A program made the translations under genes and the position numbers. A stretch of 64,000 nucleotides of DNA. Origin: Devosia lucknowensis (GTDB lineage: Bacteria > Pseudomonadota > Alphaproteobacteria > Rhizobiales > Devosiaceae). The DNA is taken from assembly GCF_900177655.1 (NCBI RefSeq), contig NZ_FXWK01000001.1, forward strand, positions 496,001-560,000, read 5' to 3'. The notes under the pieces were generated by a model. That model ran no database searches, was not told the origin of the DNA, and worked only from the letters and a program-made list of their open reading frames with translations. Positions 18,631 through 27,814 of the stretch are shown piece after piece (the stretch's first letter is position 1; every line of letters starts with the position of its first letter).

Positions 18631-20481
18631 ATGCTGCGCTGGTTCGAATCGCGCCTGGATCCATACCCCAAGGGAGACCCGGTCGAGCCGCCCAAGGGCT
18701 TGCTTGAATTCTGCCTGCACTACAGCCACGGCGCCAAGCGCTGGCTGGCGCTGATGGCGGCTGCCGCGGCTGCCGTCGCGATCGGCGAAATCATCATCTT
18801 CGGCTTCATTGGCGATGTGGTGAACTGGCTTGCGGGCGCCGATCCGGACACGTTCCTCGAGACCGACGGCTGGAAGCTGGCCCTCATGGGCGCCATGATC
18901 GTCTTCATCGTGCCGGGCGTGGCCTTGCTGTCGACGCTGGTGCAGCACCAGACCCTTTTGGGCAATTTCCCGCAGCGCATTCGCTGGATGAGTCATCGCT
19001 ACCTCATCCGCCAGTCGATGAGCTATTTCCAGGACGAGTTTGCCGGGCGCATCGGCGCCAAGCTGATGCAGACATCGCTCGCCGTGCGCGAAGTGGTGAT
19101 GAAGCTGCTCGACATGCTCGTCTACGTGGTCGTCTATTTCACCGGCGCGGTGATCCTGGCGGCCTCGGCCGACTGGCGCCTCGCGATCCCGTTCCTTGTC
19201 TGGCTGGCCGCCTATGTGGCGATGATGTTCTACTTCATCCCGCGCATGGGCAAGATCTCCCAGGAACAGGCCGACGCGCGCTCGATGATGACGGGCCGCA
19301 TCGTGGACAGCTACACCAATATCGCGACGGTGAAGCTGTTCAGCCATTCCAACCGCGAGGAAACCTATGCCCGCGAGGCCATGGACCAGTTTCTCGACAC
19401 GGCCTACCGGCAGATGCGGCTGTTCACCGTGCTCAACACGCTGGTGCTATGGTCGAACTCGCTGCTGCTGTTCGCCGTGGGCGCAACTGGCATCTGGCTC
19501 TGGATGCAGGGTCTGATGACACCCGGTTCGCTGGCCGTGTCGCTGGGCCTGGTCATGCGCTTCCAGGGCATGAGCCAGTGGGTGATGTGGGAAATGTCGT
19601 CGCTGTTCGAGAATATCGGCACGGTGCGCGACGGCATGAGTTCGCTCTCGCTGCCGCGTGTCGTTTCGGACAAGCCCGACGCCAAGACCTTGCCGGCAGT
19701 CAATGGCGACATCAAGTTCGAGAACGTCTCGTTCCACTACGGCAAGACATCGGGCGTCATCGAAGGCCTGAACCTGCACATCCGGCCGGGCGAGAAGATC
19801 GGCCTCGTGGGACGTTCGGGCGCCGGCAAGTCGACGATCGTCAACCTGCTGCTGCGCTTTTATGACCGGGCCGATGGCAAGATCCTGATCGACGGGCACG
19901 ACATTGCCCAGGTGACCCAGGACAGCCTGCGGGCCAATATCGGCGTGGTGACGCAGGATACCTCCCTGCTGCATCGCTCGGTGCGCGAAAACATCATCTA
20001 TGGCCGTCCCGATGCGACCGAAGAGATGATGCTGGCGGCTGCCGAACAGGCCGAAGGCTCAGATTTCATCCAGACCCTGACCGACCTGCAGGGCCGCAAA
20101 GGGTTCGACGCCCATGTCGGCGAGCGCGGCGTGAAGCTCTCGGGCGGCCAGCGCCAGCGTATCGCCATTGCCCGCGTGCTGCTCAAGAACGCCCCGATCC
20201 TGGTGCTGGACGAGGCGACATCGGCGCTGGACTCCGAAGTCGAGGCGGCCATTCAGAGCCAGCTGCAGATGCTGATGCAGGGCAAGACGGTGATCGCCAT
20301 CGCTCACCGCCTGTCGACCATCGCCATGATGGACCGGCTTGTGGTGCTCGATAAGGGCCGCATCGTCGAGCAGGGCACGCATTCGGAACTGGTGGATACG
20401 GGCGGCATCTACAGCCAGCTCTGGCACCGCCAGTCCGGCGGCTTCCTGGAACTGGACGAGCCGGAAGAAGCGGCGCAGTGA
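18631..20481 (+). CDS. ABC exporter half-transporter (multidrug/lipid type), first of a pair
   Basis: 616 residues: an N-terminal six-helix exporter domain (about 40-330) fused to an ATPase domain. Walker A is GRSGAGKST (near 394), the signature is LSGGQRQRIAIARVLL (near 500) and Walker B is ILVLDEATSALDSE; D-loop and H-loop (IAIAHRLSTIA) are intact. The similar gene at 20678 lies on the same strand, so a heterodimer is likely. The intracellular-loop motif DSYTNIATVKLFSH is shared in nearly the same form by the second gene. The substrate is unknown; such pairs export drugs, lipids or peptides. Confidence 0.92.
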   Translation: MLRWFESRLDPYPKGDPVEPPKGLLEFCLHYSHGAKRWLALMAAAAAAVAIGEIIIFGFIGDVVNWLAGADPDTFLETDGWKLALMGAMIVFIVPGVALLSTLVQHQTLLGNFPQRIRWMSHRYLIRQSMSYFQDEFAGRIGAKLMQTSLAVREVVMKLLDMLVYVVVYFTGAVILAASADWRLAIPFLVWLAAYVAMMFYFIPRMGKISQEQADARSMMTGRIVDSYTNIATVKLFSHSNREETYAREAMDQFLDTAYRQMRLFTVLNTLVLWSNSLLLFAVGATGIWLWMQGLMTPGSLAVSLGLVMRFQGMSQWVMWEMSSLFENIGTVRDGMSSLSLPRVVSDKPDAKTLPAVNGDIKFENVSFHYGKTSGVIEGLNLHIRPGEKIGLVGRSGAGKSTIVNLLLRFYDRADGKILIDGHDIAQVTQDSLRANIGVVTQDTSLLHRSVRENIIYGRPDATEEMMLAAAEQAEGSDFIQTLTDLQGRKGFDAHVGERGVKLSGGQRQRIAIARVLLKNAPILVLDEATSALDSEVEAAIQSQLQMLMQGKTVIAIAHRLSTIAMMDRLVVLDKGRIVEQGTHSELVDTGGIYSQLWHRQSGGFLELDEPEEAAQ

Positions 20482-20487
20482 TTTCCT

Positions 20488-20510
20488 GCCTCTCCCCCAC
20501 AGGGAGAGGC
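20488..20510. repeat. Short palindrome between the two ABC exporter genes
   Basis: A 9-bp inverted repeat (GCCTCTCCC/GGGAGAGGC) with loop CCACA, 7 nt after the first exporter's stop. There is no T tract. The stem resembles the CCTTCTCCC/GGGAGAAGG stems of the repeats around the DUF559 nuclease gene near 60 kb, so it may be a lone relative of that family or an mRNA-stability hairpin. Confidence 0.5.
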
Positions 20511-20541
20511 AAAGACAGAACCAACCAAGAGGAGAACCCAG

Positions 20542-20631
20542 ATGGGTGACACCAACAGCATTCGACTGATCCGAGAACCCGCGGCCGCCACGGTTGCAAA
20601 ACACATCCATTCGGACCGATACCGACCCTGA
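20542..20631 (+). CDS. Candidate 29-residue ORF between the two ABC exporter genes
   Basis: ATG preceded by a strong Shine-Dalgarno (AAGAGGAGA, spacing 6) opens a 29-codon frame ending at 20631, 46 nt before the second exporter's ATG. The peptide contains SIRLIREP and ends in DRYRP. Like the ORF at 18463 it has a better ribosome binding site than the transporter gene behind it, which suggests a leader peptide controlling downstream translation. No family is recognised. Confidence 0.35.
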   Translation: MGDTNSIRLIREPAAATVAKHIHSDRYRP

Positions 20632-20677
20632 CGATCCTCCAATTGCGTCAGGCGCGGCTCATGCAAAGAGCAGAACA

Positions 20678-22534
20678 ATGTTCAACCGCGTCGTTTCTTA
20701 TTTCGACAATCTCTATTCGCCCGTCGCCCTGGCAGAAAACCGCCAGCCGCCCATGGGCCTCCGGGCTTTCGTAGCCTATTTCGTCGCCCAGTTCCGGGTC
20801 GCTTTCATCCTTCGCATCATCCTGGTTGCCATCGGCTCGGTCGCCGATGCGCTCATGCCTGTGTTTGTCGGTCTGGTGGTCGGCATGCTGGCCACGACCA
20901 GTCCGGGCGAAATCTTCGACCAGCATGGCCAGACCCTGCTGTGGATGGTGTTCGTGGTGGTCGTGGTGCGCCCACTGGCCTTCCTGATGGACACGCTGAT
21001 CCGCAACCACGGCATCGTGCCAAACCTGGTCGATCTCATCCGCTGGCAGAGCCACTGGCATGTCATCCGGCAAAGCTGGACCTTCTTCCAGAACGACTTT
21101 GCCGGCCGTATCGCCAACAAGGTGATCCAGCTCGGCGAGGCCATCGAGATCGGGGTAAACCTCACCATCGACGCGGCCTGGTATGCGCTGGTCTTCGTGG
21201 TCGTCGCCGTGGTGGTGCTGGCCCAGCTCGATCCGGTACTGCTGGTGCCGATCGGGGTTTGGCTGCTGCTCTATGCGGTGCTGTTCACCATCACCATGCC
21301 GCTGATCGCCCGCTATTCCGAGACCCTATCGGAGGCCAAGTCGGTGATGACCGGTCGTATCGTCGACAGCTACACCAACATCCAGACGCTCAAGACCTTC
21401 GCCACCGGCGGGCACGAAGACCAGTATGTGGCCGACAGCGTCATGGGGCACGTGGTCGAGTTCCGCAAGCTCATGCGGGTCTTTACCTACATGTGGTCCG
21501 TGCTGTTCCTGCTCAATGCCGGCCTCGTGGTGTCGGTGACCTGGCTGGCGCTGGCCGGCTGGAACCAGGGCACGCTGAGCGCGGCGGCCGTGGCGACGGC
21601 CATCCCCTTCGCCTTGCAGATCATGAACATGAGCGGCTGGATCCTCGAGATCGGATCCAACATCTTCCGCCAGGTCGGCACGACCAAGGACTCGATGGAC
21701 ACCATCGCCCAGCCCCTGACCATGCTCGACGCGCCCGACGCCAAACCGCTGATGGTGGCCCAGGGTGGGCTCGACTATGACAAGGTCAGCTTCAACTACT
21801 GGCGCGGCAAGGAAGGCTCGGTCATCGACGCCTTCAGCCTCAAGGTCGCGCCCGGCGAGAAGATCGGTCTTGTCGGGCGTTCGGGCTCGGGCAAGTCGAC
21901 GCTGGTCAACCTGGCGCTGCGCATGTTCGACGTGCAGGAGGGGGCGATCCGCATCGACGGGCACGATGTGCGCGAGGTGACGCAGGAAAGCCTGCGGGCG
22001 GCCATCGGGCTCGTCAGCCAGGATACCTCGCTGCTGCACCGCTCGGTGCGGGAGAACCTCAAATACGGCCGCCACGATGCGCCCGACGAGGACATGATCC
22101 GGGCTGCCGAACAGGCCAATGTTCACGACGTGATCATGGGCCTGTCCGATCCGCAGGGGCGCAAGGGCTACGACGCGCATGTCGGCGAGCGGGGCGTCAA
22201 GCTCTCGGGCGGGCAGCGCCAGCGCGTCGCCATCGCACGGGTGCTGCTCAAGAACGCGCCGATCCTGGTGCTCGACGAAGCGACCTCGGCGCTCGACAGC
22301 GAGGTGGAGGCGGCGATCCAGGAGCAGCTGACCCAGCTCATGCGCGGCAAGACGGTGATCGCCATCGCCCATCGCCTCTCCACCATCGCCGCCATGGACC
22401 GCCTGGTGGTGCTGGAAAAGGGGCAGATCATCGAGGAAGGCACCCATGCCCAGCTGCTGGCCACGGGCGGGCATTATGCCATGCTCTGGGAGCGGCAGTC
22501 CGGCGGATTCCTCGACCTCGAGGCGTCACAATAA
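20678..22534 (+). CDS. ABC exporter half-transporter, second of a pair
   Basis: 618 residues with the same architecture as the preceding exporter: six-helix domain, then ATPase with Walker A GRSGSGKST (near 400), signature LSGGQRQRVAIARVLL and Walker B ILVLDEATSALDSE. Both nucleotide sites look competent, so the pair is not of the kind with one dead site. The ATG at 20678 opens at a sequence matching the first protein's N-terminal region; an in-frame ATG 28 codons upstream overlaps the short ORF and is less likely. The ends of the two proteins are nearly the same (WHRQSGGFLELDE versus WERQSGGFLDLEA), indicating origin by gene duplication. Confidence 0.92.
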   Translation: MFNRVVSYFDNLYSPVALAENRQPPMGLRAFVAYFVAQFRVAFILRIILVAIGSVADALMPVFVGLVVGMLATTSPGEIFDQHGQTLLWMVFVVVVVRPLAFLMDTLIRNHGIVPNLVDLIRWQSHWHVIRQSWTFFQNDFAGRIANKVIQLGEAIEIGVNLTIDAAWYALVFVVVAVVVLAQLDPVLLVPIGVWLLLYAVLFTITMPLIARYSETLSEAKSVMTGRIVDSYTNIQTLKTFATGGHEDQYVADSVMGHVVEFRKLMRVFTYMWSVLFLLNAGLVVSVTWLALAGWNQGTLSAAAVATAIPFALQIMNMSGWILEIGSNIFRQVGTTKDSMDTIAQPLTMLDAPDAKPLMVAQGGLDYDKVSFNYWRGKEGSVIDAFSLKVAPGEKIGLVGRSGSGKSTLVNLALRMFDVQEGAIRIDGHDVREVTQESLRAAIGLVSQDTSLLHRSVRENLKYGRHDAPDEDMIRAAEQANVHDVIMGLSDPQGRKGYDAHVGERGVKLSGGQRQRVAIARVLLKNAPILVLDEATSALDSEVEAAIQEQLTQLMRGKTVIAIAHRLSTIAAMDRLVVLEKGQIIEEGTHAQLLATGGHYAMLWERQSGGFLDLEASQ

Positions 22535-22572
22535 CTGGGAATGGGCGGGGCTTCGGTCCCGCCCGTTTCGTC

Positions 22573-24543
22573 TCAGCTGGCGACGCGTCCCTCGACGTGG
22601 CGAAGCCCGCGCTCGCGCTTGAGGTATTCGGTGACCAGGGCCGCTTGCATCGGGCGGCCGAACAGGTACCCCTGCATCACCGAACCGCCCAGGGCCACCA
22701 GCGTATGCAGCTGGTCCTCGGTCTCGATGCCTTCGAAGACGCAGGAAATGCCGAGGTTGCGGCAGAGGTCGATCATGGTCTTGACGATGGCGCGGCTGGC
22801 CGGATCGTCGTTGACCTCGGCCACGAAGCTGCGGTCGATCTTGATGCGATGGAGCGGCAGCTTCTGCACATGGGTGAGGCTCGAATGGCCGGTGCCGAAA
22901 TCGTCCAGCGCAATGCGGGCGCCCAGCCCGAGCAGCGCCAGCAGTGACTGATTGGCCTGCTTGAGATCGCGCATGACGGCCGTTTCGGTGATCTCGAAAT
23001 CGATCCGCGATGGCGTGGCGCTCCTGCCCATCAGCGCCACGATCTGCTCGATGGCCGAGGTCGAGCCGATATCGTTGGCCGACAGGTTGACCGACAACCG
23101 GACGCTGCGCGGCAGTTCGGCGGCGACGGCGATGGCCTTGCGAAGGACTGCCATGGTGACGCGGTTGATCTGCCCGGTGCGCTCGGCCATGGGAATGAAA
23201 TCGACCGGCGAGACCTCACCCAGGACGGGATTGCGCCAGCGGGCGAGCACTTCGAAGCCAGTGGTCTCGCCGACGGCGACATCGAACTGCGGCTGCAGGA
23301 GGATATAGATCTCGTCGTCGAGATCGGCCGTGTGCAGCATGTGCTCCATATAGCGGGTACGACGCAGATCCTGCTGATGCGTTGCGTTGAACAGCACGGC
23401 ACTGCCGCGCTGGTCGCGCTTGGCCACCCAGGTGGCATAGTCGGCGTGATCGAAGAGTGTTTCGGCCGTATCGCCCGGCGTGGATGCTGCAATGCCCACC
23501 GAGGCCGTTACGCGCACGACGCCCAGCGGCAGGTCGAAGGACTGGCGGAAGACGCTCGCGACAGCCTCGGCGCAGCGAAGCTGAGCGGCCTCGTCGCAGG
23601 GCTCGTGCATGATCAGCGCGAAATTGTCGCCGTCGAGACGGGTCAGCACCGTAGTCGGACGCTTGATGGCATTGATGCGCCGGGCCACTTCGGCCAGCAC
23701 CAGATCGCCGGTGATCTGGCCATAGACTTCGTTGACGGCGCGGAAATGGTCGAGATCGATCCGGGCGACCGCGATGGTCTGGCCCCGCGCCTGGGCCACG
23801 GCCAGATGCTCGCCCAGCATGCGCTCGAAGCTGCGGCGATTGGGGATGCCGGTGAGGATGTCGATATTGGCGAGGCGGTTGTTCTCTTCGGACAGCCGCT
23901 GGGTTTCGTTCTGTCTGGTGGCAATGGCGGTTCGCGACTGCACCAGCGCGGCAAAGTCGCGGTTGTTGCCCAGGAGGATGATCAGGAGGACCGAGACGAC
24001 CAGCACCATGTTGATGGCGATCGCGATCAGCGTCATCTGGCCCGACATGACGAAGAAGACCGTGAACGGGACGAGCACGCACATGCCGACGGCCAGTGCG
24101 GCCGCGCGGACATGCATCAGGCAGAACATGCAGCCGATGGTGGTGATGCCCATGTAGAAGGCGATGTGCGAGCGCAGATAGGCGTCGCCGTAGGGAAAGA
24201 GCGAGAAGCTCCAGGTGGTGAAACCCAGTGCGAGCGCGGCACCGACCCAGATCATCGCGCGCAGGTTGCTGCGGGCCTTGCTGATGGTCAGCGGCCTGCC
24301 GCGCAACCGCCACCAGAGCAGGGTACGCAGGAGGCTGAGGGCCACCAGCACGCCGGGAATGTAGAGGGTGAGGGAGGCCGGCGCGACGCCCAGATGCGTC
24401 CAGGCCAGGATGACCGTATTCGACACGAGCATCGCATACATCAGAGGAACCTGGCGGCTGAGCGCACGCCACTGCTCCAACGCAAGTTCAGGTGCGTCGG
24501 GCGGCTCTGAGAAACTCGCAATAATGCGCCGCAACACGGACAT
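22573..24543 (-). CDS. Membrane-bound GGDEF-EAL protein, probable c-di-GMP phosphodiesterase
   Basis: 656 residues: an N-terminal membrane region of about five or six helices (to roughly 200), a GGDEF domain and a C-terminal EAL domain. The GGDEF signature is replaced by DGDNF (near 304), so cyclase activity is unlikely. The EAL domain has EVLARW in place of EAL and keeps the catalytic loop DDFGTGHSSL, the lysine in RIKIDRSFV and ENFE-type residues (VFEGIET). Phosphodiesterase activity is therefore plausible. It is convergent with the exporter pair and divergent from the beta-mannosidase gene. Confidence 0.9.
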   Translation of the reverse strand: MSVLRRIIASFSEPPDAPELALEQWRALSRQVPLMYAMLVSNTVILAWTHLGVAPASLTLYIPGVLVALSLLRTLLWWRLRGRPLTISKARSNLRAMIWVGAALALGFTTWSFSLFPYGDAYLRSHIAFYMGITTIGCMFCLMHVRAAALAVGMCVLVPFTVFFVMSGQMTLIAIAINMVLVVSVLLIILLGNNRDFAALVQSRTAIATRQNETQRLSEENNRLANIDILTGIPNRRSFERMLGEHLAVAQARGQTIAVARIDLDHFRAVNEVYGQITGDLVLAEVARRINAIKRPTTVLTRLDGDNFALIMHEPCDEAAQLRCAEAVASVFRQSFDLPLGVVRVTASVGIAASTPGDTAETLFDHADYATWVAKRDQRGSAVLFNATHQQDLRRTRYMEHMLHTADLDDEIYILLQPQFDVAVGETTGFEVLARWRNPVLGEVSPVDFIPMAERTGQINRVTMAVLRKAIAVAAELPRSVRLSVNLSANDIGSTSAIEQIVALMGRSATPSRIDFEITETAVMRDLKQANQSLLALLGLGARIALDDFGTGHSSLTHVQKLPLHRIKIDRSFVAEVNDDPASRAIVKTMIDLCRNLGISCVFEGIETEDQLHTLVALGGSVMQGYLFGRPMQAALVTEYLKRERGLRHVEGRVAS

Positions 24544-24666
24544 GGGGGCCCTCGTCGCAAAACACTATCGTCACAAGTCCTAATTTATCGGAAAAAATGT
24601 CCACAGAACGCGGCCTATCCGGCGCTCCCGGCGAACAAGACCGCAAGCGCCACAAGAGCGGCAAGC

Positions 24667-24697
24667 TTGAATTGAAATCGATTGCAGAGGCTGATAT
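24667..24697 (+). promoter_or_regulatory. LacI-type operator inside a candidate promoter of the beta-mannosidase gene
   Basis: TGAAATCGATTGCA (24673-24686) is a near-perfect palindrome (12 of 14 positions symmetric, central CG) of the form bound by LacI/GalR-family repressors. It lies between a -35-like TTGAAT (24667-24672) and a -10-like TGATAT (24692-24697), where bound repressor would block transcription. The gene starts 46 nt after the -10-like box. No LacI-family gene is in the window. Confidence 0.5.
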
Positions 24698-24742
24698 CTC
24701 GCGGGTGGTGTCGGGCTCTCGACCGACCTCGGAGGAACATCT

Positions 24743-27217
24743 ATGGCCGTCGCTGCCCACAATTCCGCCCTCGACCTGGGCGGTCAATTCACCCTGACCG
24801 CATCCGCGCGCGACATCGCGACGACCATCAATCTGCCGGGCGACGTGCACCATGCGCTGCTGGCGGCTGACCTGATCCCCGATCCCTATTACGGGGAGAA
24901 CGAAAAGGTGGTGATGTGGGTCAACGAGACGGCGTGGACGGTTGAGCGTCTGTTTACGGCATCGTCTGCCGATATCGATGGCTACCTGACCCTGACGCTG
25001 GCCGAAGTCGACTGCATTGCGACGATCTTCCTCAATGGCGAAGAGGTGGCGCGCACCGACAACAGCTTCCTGCGCAACGACATCGACGTGACCGGCAAGG
25101 TCCATGTGGGCGAGAATACGCTGCGTATCGAATTCGGCATAGCGCCTGACGTGGCCAAGGCCCGCGCTGAAGCCCACCCCTTTCCGATACCCTTCACCTA
25201 CAATTACCAGACCAACGGACTGAAGGGCATCCACATGAACTTCATCCGCAAGGCAGCGTGCCATGCGGGGTGGGATTGGGGCATCTGCCTGATGCCGATA
25301 GGCGTCTACGGCACGATGAGCCTGCGCAAATCGCGGCTCGCCCGCCAGGAGAGCGTGCAGGTCGATCAGGCGCATGGCAAGACTTCGGTCGAACTGACTC
25401 TGAAGACTCGCATTTTTGCGTTTGCTCACGGTGAAGTGGAACTTGAGCACACGATCGACGGACAGGTTATTTCCGACAAGGTCGCCGTCCAGAAGGGCGA
25501 GAATGTCGTCACCCACAACGTTACCATCCATAATCCGCGCATCTGGTGGCCGTCAGGGCAGGGCGAACAGCCGCTCTACGACCTCGTCACCAATCTCGAA
25601 GGTGAGATCACTACGCGCAAGATCGGCCTGCGCAAGCTCGACTGGGTGATCGAAAAGGACGAGATCGACCACAGCTTCAAGTGCCGCATCAACGACCGCG
25701 ACATCACCATGATGGGGGCGAACTGGATCCCGGCCGACGCCATCCCGACGCGCGTCACGCCCGATGTGATCCGCGACCTGCTTGAAAGCGCCAAGACCGC
25801 CAACATGAACATGCTGCGCATCTGGGGCGGCGGGCAGTACGAACCGGACTGGTTCTACGATCTCTGCGACGAGCTCGGCATCCTCATCTGGCACGACTTC
25901 ATGTTCTCGTGCATGAGCTACCCCTCGGATCGCACCTTCCTGGCGTCTGTCGAGACGGAAATCACCCAGCAGCTGCGCCGCCTCAGCCACCACGCCTCGA
26001 TCGCGCTCTGGTGCGGCGACAACGAGGTTATCGGCTCGCTCGGCTGGTATCCCGAGACCAAGGCCGATCCCGGCCGCTATCTCGCCAATTACGACCGCCT
26101 CAATTCCATGCTGCACCGCATCGTCGAGGATGAAGATCCGGCGCGTCGCTTCTGGCCATCCTCGCCGTCGCTCGGCTACCTCGATTTCTCCGACGGCTGG
26201 CATTCCGACACGCGCGGCGACCTGCACTACTGGGATGTCTGGCACTCGGCCAAGAGCTTCGACGCCTATCGCAGCGTCAACCCGCGTTTCGCCAGCGAAT
26301 TCGGCTTCCAGTCCTTTACCTCGATGAACGTCATCGAGACTTTTGCCGAGCCCAGGGATCGCAATCCGTCCTCGCCGGTCATGGAGAACCACCAGCGCAA
26401 CAATGGCGGCAATGCGCGCATCATCGAAACGATGAACCGCTATTTCCGCTTCCCGCGCGATTTCGACCAGATGGTTTTCCTGAGCCAGATCCAGCAGGGC
26501 CTCGCCATCAAGACCGCAATCGAATACTGGCGCTCCACCAAGCCGCGCTGCATGGGCACGCTCTACTGGCAGATCAACGACATCTGGCCTGTGGCCAGCT
26601 GGTCCAGCCTCGACTATGGCGGGCAGTGGAAGCTCATGCACTACATGGCGCGCCGCTTCTTCCTGCCGGTCAATGTCGTCGCCGTGCCCGATGCCGACAA
26701 TACCCAAATCGCGCTCAAGGCGATCAATGACACGGGCAAGCCGGTCTCTATCGCGCTCGAGGTGAAGGCGGTGAAGGTTACCGGCGAAAGCCGGACCGTG
26801 TTCGCGGGCAACAGCGCCGTCGGTCCGGACGCGGCAATCACGGTAACGACCGCTTCGGTGGGCGATCTTGCCGCCGACGAGTTCCTCGCCTTCGCCTGGA
26901 AGGACGCGCAGGGCGTGGTGCTGGGCGAGAACGACTATTTCCCCAAGCCGTACAAGGCCTACGAACTGTCAGACGTCCGGATTTCGGCGCAGTGGTCGGA
27001 CCGGGACGGCAAGGCGGTTCTGCAGCTCGAGGCCGACAGGCCAGCCCTGTTCACGACCGCAACCGTCGACGCGCCCGGCTACTTCTCCGACAATGCGCTG
27101 ACCCTGCTGCCCGGCCGCCCGGTGGAACTGGTCTTCCACCCAAGGCATGGCGCGAGCGTCACTTCGGCAGAGTTGTCGGGATCGCTGAAGGTGAGGCATC
27201 TGGCGGAAACCTTCTGA
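24743..27217 (+). CDS. Beta-mannosidase (glycoside hydrolase family 2)
   Basis: 824 residues, the usual length of GH2 beta-mannosidases, which release terminal beta-1,4-mannose from manno-oligosaccharides. The N-terminal sugar-binding domain (NLPGDVHHALL) is followed by immunoglobulin-like and barrel domains. The acid/base glutamate is in WCGDNEV (near residue 428) and the nucleophile in FASEFGFQSF (near 518). NWIPADAIP and RIWGGGQYEPDWFYD are family landmarks. No signal peptide is seen, so it acts on imported oligosaccharides in the cytoplasm. A GGAGG Shine-Dalgarno precedes the ATG. Unusually, no sugar ABC transporter or regulator is adjacent. Confidence 0.93.
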   Translation: MAVAAHNSALDLGGQFTLTASARDIATTINLPGDVHHALLAADLIPDPYYGENEKVVMWVNETAWTVERLFTASSADIDGYLTLTLAEVDCIATIFLNGEEVARTDNSFLRNDIDVTGKVHVGENTLRIEFGIAPDVAKARAEAHPFPIPFTYNYQTNGLKGIHMNFIRKAACHAGWDWGICLMPIGVYGTMSLRKSRLARQESVQVDQAHGKTSVELTLKTRIFAFAHGEVELEHTIDGQVISDKVAVQKGENVVTHNVTIHNPRIWWPSGQGEQPLYDLVTNLEGEITTRKIGLRKLDWVIEKDEIDHSFKCRINDRDITMMGANWIPADAIPTRVTPDVIRDLLESAKTANMNMLRIWGGGQYEPDWFYDLCDELGILIWHDFMFSCMSYPSDRTFLASVETEITQQLRRLSHHASIALWCGDNEVIGSLGWYPETKADPGRYLANYDRLNSMLHRIVEDEDPARRFWPSSPSLGYLDFSDGWHSDTRGDLHYWDVWHSAKSFDAYRSVNPRFASEFGFQSFTSMNVIETFAEPRDRNPSSPVMENHQRNNGGNARIIETMNRYFRFPRDFDQMVFLSQIQQGLAIKTAIEYWRSTKPRCMGTLYWQINDIWPVASWSSLDYGGQWKLMHYMARRFFLPVNVVAVPDADNTQIALKAINDTGKPVSIALEVKAVKVTGESRTVFAGNSAVGPDAAITVTTASVGDLAADEFLAFAWKDAQGVVLGENDYFPKPYKAYELSDVRISAQWSDRDGKAVLQLEADRPALFTTATVDAPGYFSDNALTLLPGRPVELVFHPRHGASVTSAELSGSLKVRHLAETF

Positions 27218-27249
27218 GGGGGCTCGGCCGCTTTCGCGGCCGCCGCTCC

Positions 27250-27404
27250 GCCCTCGGGCTTGACCCGAGGGCTGCTCGCAATTTGCACGGTGGTATGGCG
27301 TTGCCGGCGGCGATAGCGAAGGAGAAACGTCTCATTCCGGGTTAGTTGTCCAAGCCTTTGGTTCAGTGGGCGCTGCAACTGGCCCTCGGGTCAAGCCCGA
27401 GGGC
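27250..27404. mobile_element. Short palindrome-bounded element A (deletion derivative of the GIY-YIG element)
   Basis: Bounded by two copies of one palindrome in opposite orientation: GCCCTCGGG-CTTGA-CCCGAGGGC (27250-27272) and its reverse form with loop TCAAG (27382-27404). The inner sequence aligns co-linearly with both ends of the nuclease-bearing element at 27792-28175. The left about 70 bp match the nuclease gene's 3' end up to CATTCCGGGTT. The right about 50 bp match its 5' end from CCAAGCC through CAGTGGGCGCTGC. The middle of the gene is missing. This is the structure of a non-autonomous, MITE-like derivative. Confidence 0.7.
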
Positions 27405-27814
27405 GGAACCGGGGTGGGAAGGGTATCTGGGGCAAAACTCGTGAAGGGAAGGGCGGATTTTGGAGCGCCGTCGGGGAAGGAGCGGGTTACTGATAACCAC
27501 TGGTTCCACGACCACGGCTCCGCCCTGGGGCTTGACCCGAGGGCTGCTGTCAGCGTGCACGGTGGTCTGGGGTTACCGCCGGCGATGGCGAATGAGAGAT
27601 CGTTAGTTGTCCAGGCCTTTGGTTCAGTGGGCGCTGCAACTGGCCCTCGGGTCAAGCCCGAGGGCGGAACCGGGGTGGGGAGGGTATCTGGGGCAAAACT
27701 CGGGAAGGGGCAGAGCTCCGAGGGCGGATTTGGAAAGCAATCGGGAAAGGAGCCCGTTACTGGTACGCAGTCGTTCCACGACCACGGCTCCGCCCTCGGG
27801 CTTGACCCGAGGGC
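27341..27814. repeat. Tandem repeat of about 261 bp (element plus linker)
   Basis: The segment beginning GTTAGTTGTCCA at 27341 recurs at 27602 and runs through the palindrome, GGAACCGGGGTGGG, GGGTATCTGGGGCAAAACTC and GTTCCACGACCACGGCTC. Copies differ by scattered substitutions and small indels. This indicates tandem duplication or unequal crossing-over of a whole palindrome-linker unit after the elements inserted. Confidence 0.75.
27522..27665. mobile_element. Short palindrome-bounded element B (second deletion derivative)
   Basis: Same design as element A: forward palindrome 27522-27544 (one stem mismatch, GCCCTGGGG) and reverse palindrome 27643-27665. The inner sequence resembles element A (GTGCACGGTGGT, CAGTGGGCGCTGCAACT) but has lost a further CATTCCGGG segment. 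Elements A and B plus the linkers after them form a tandem repeat with a period of about 261 bp. For example, GTTAGTTGTCCA recurs at 27341 and 27602 (there GTTAGTTGTCCA with the next base changed). Confidence 0.7.
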
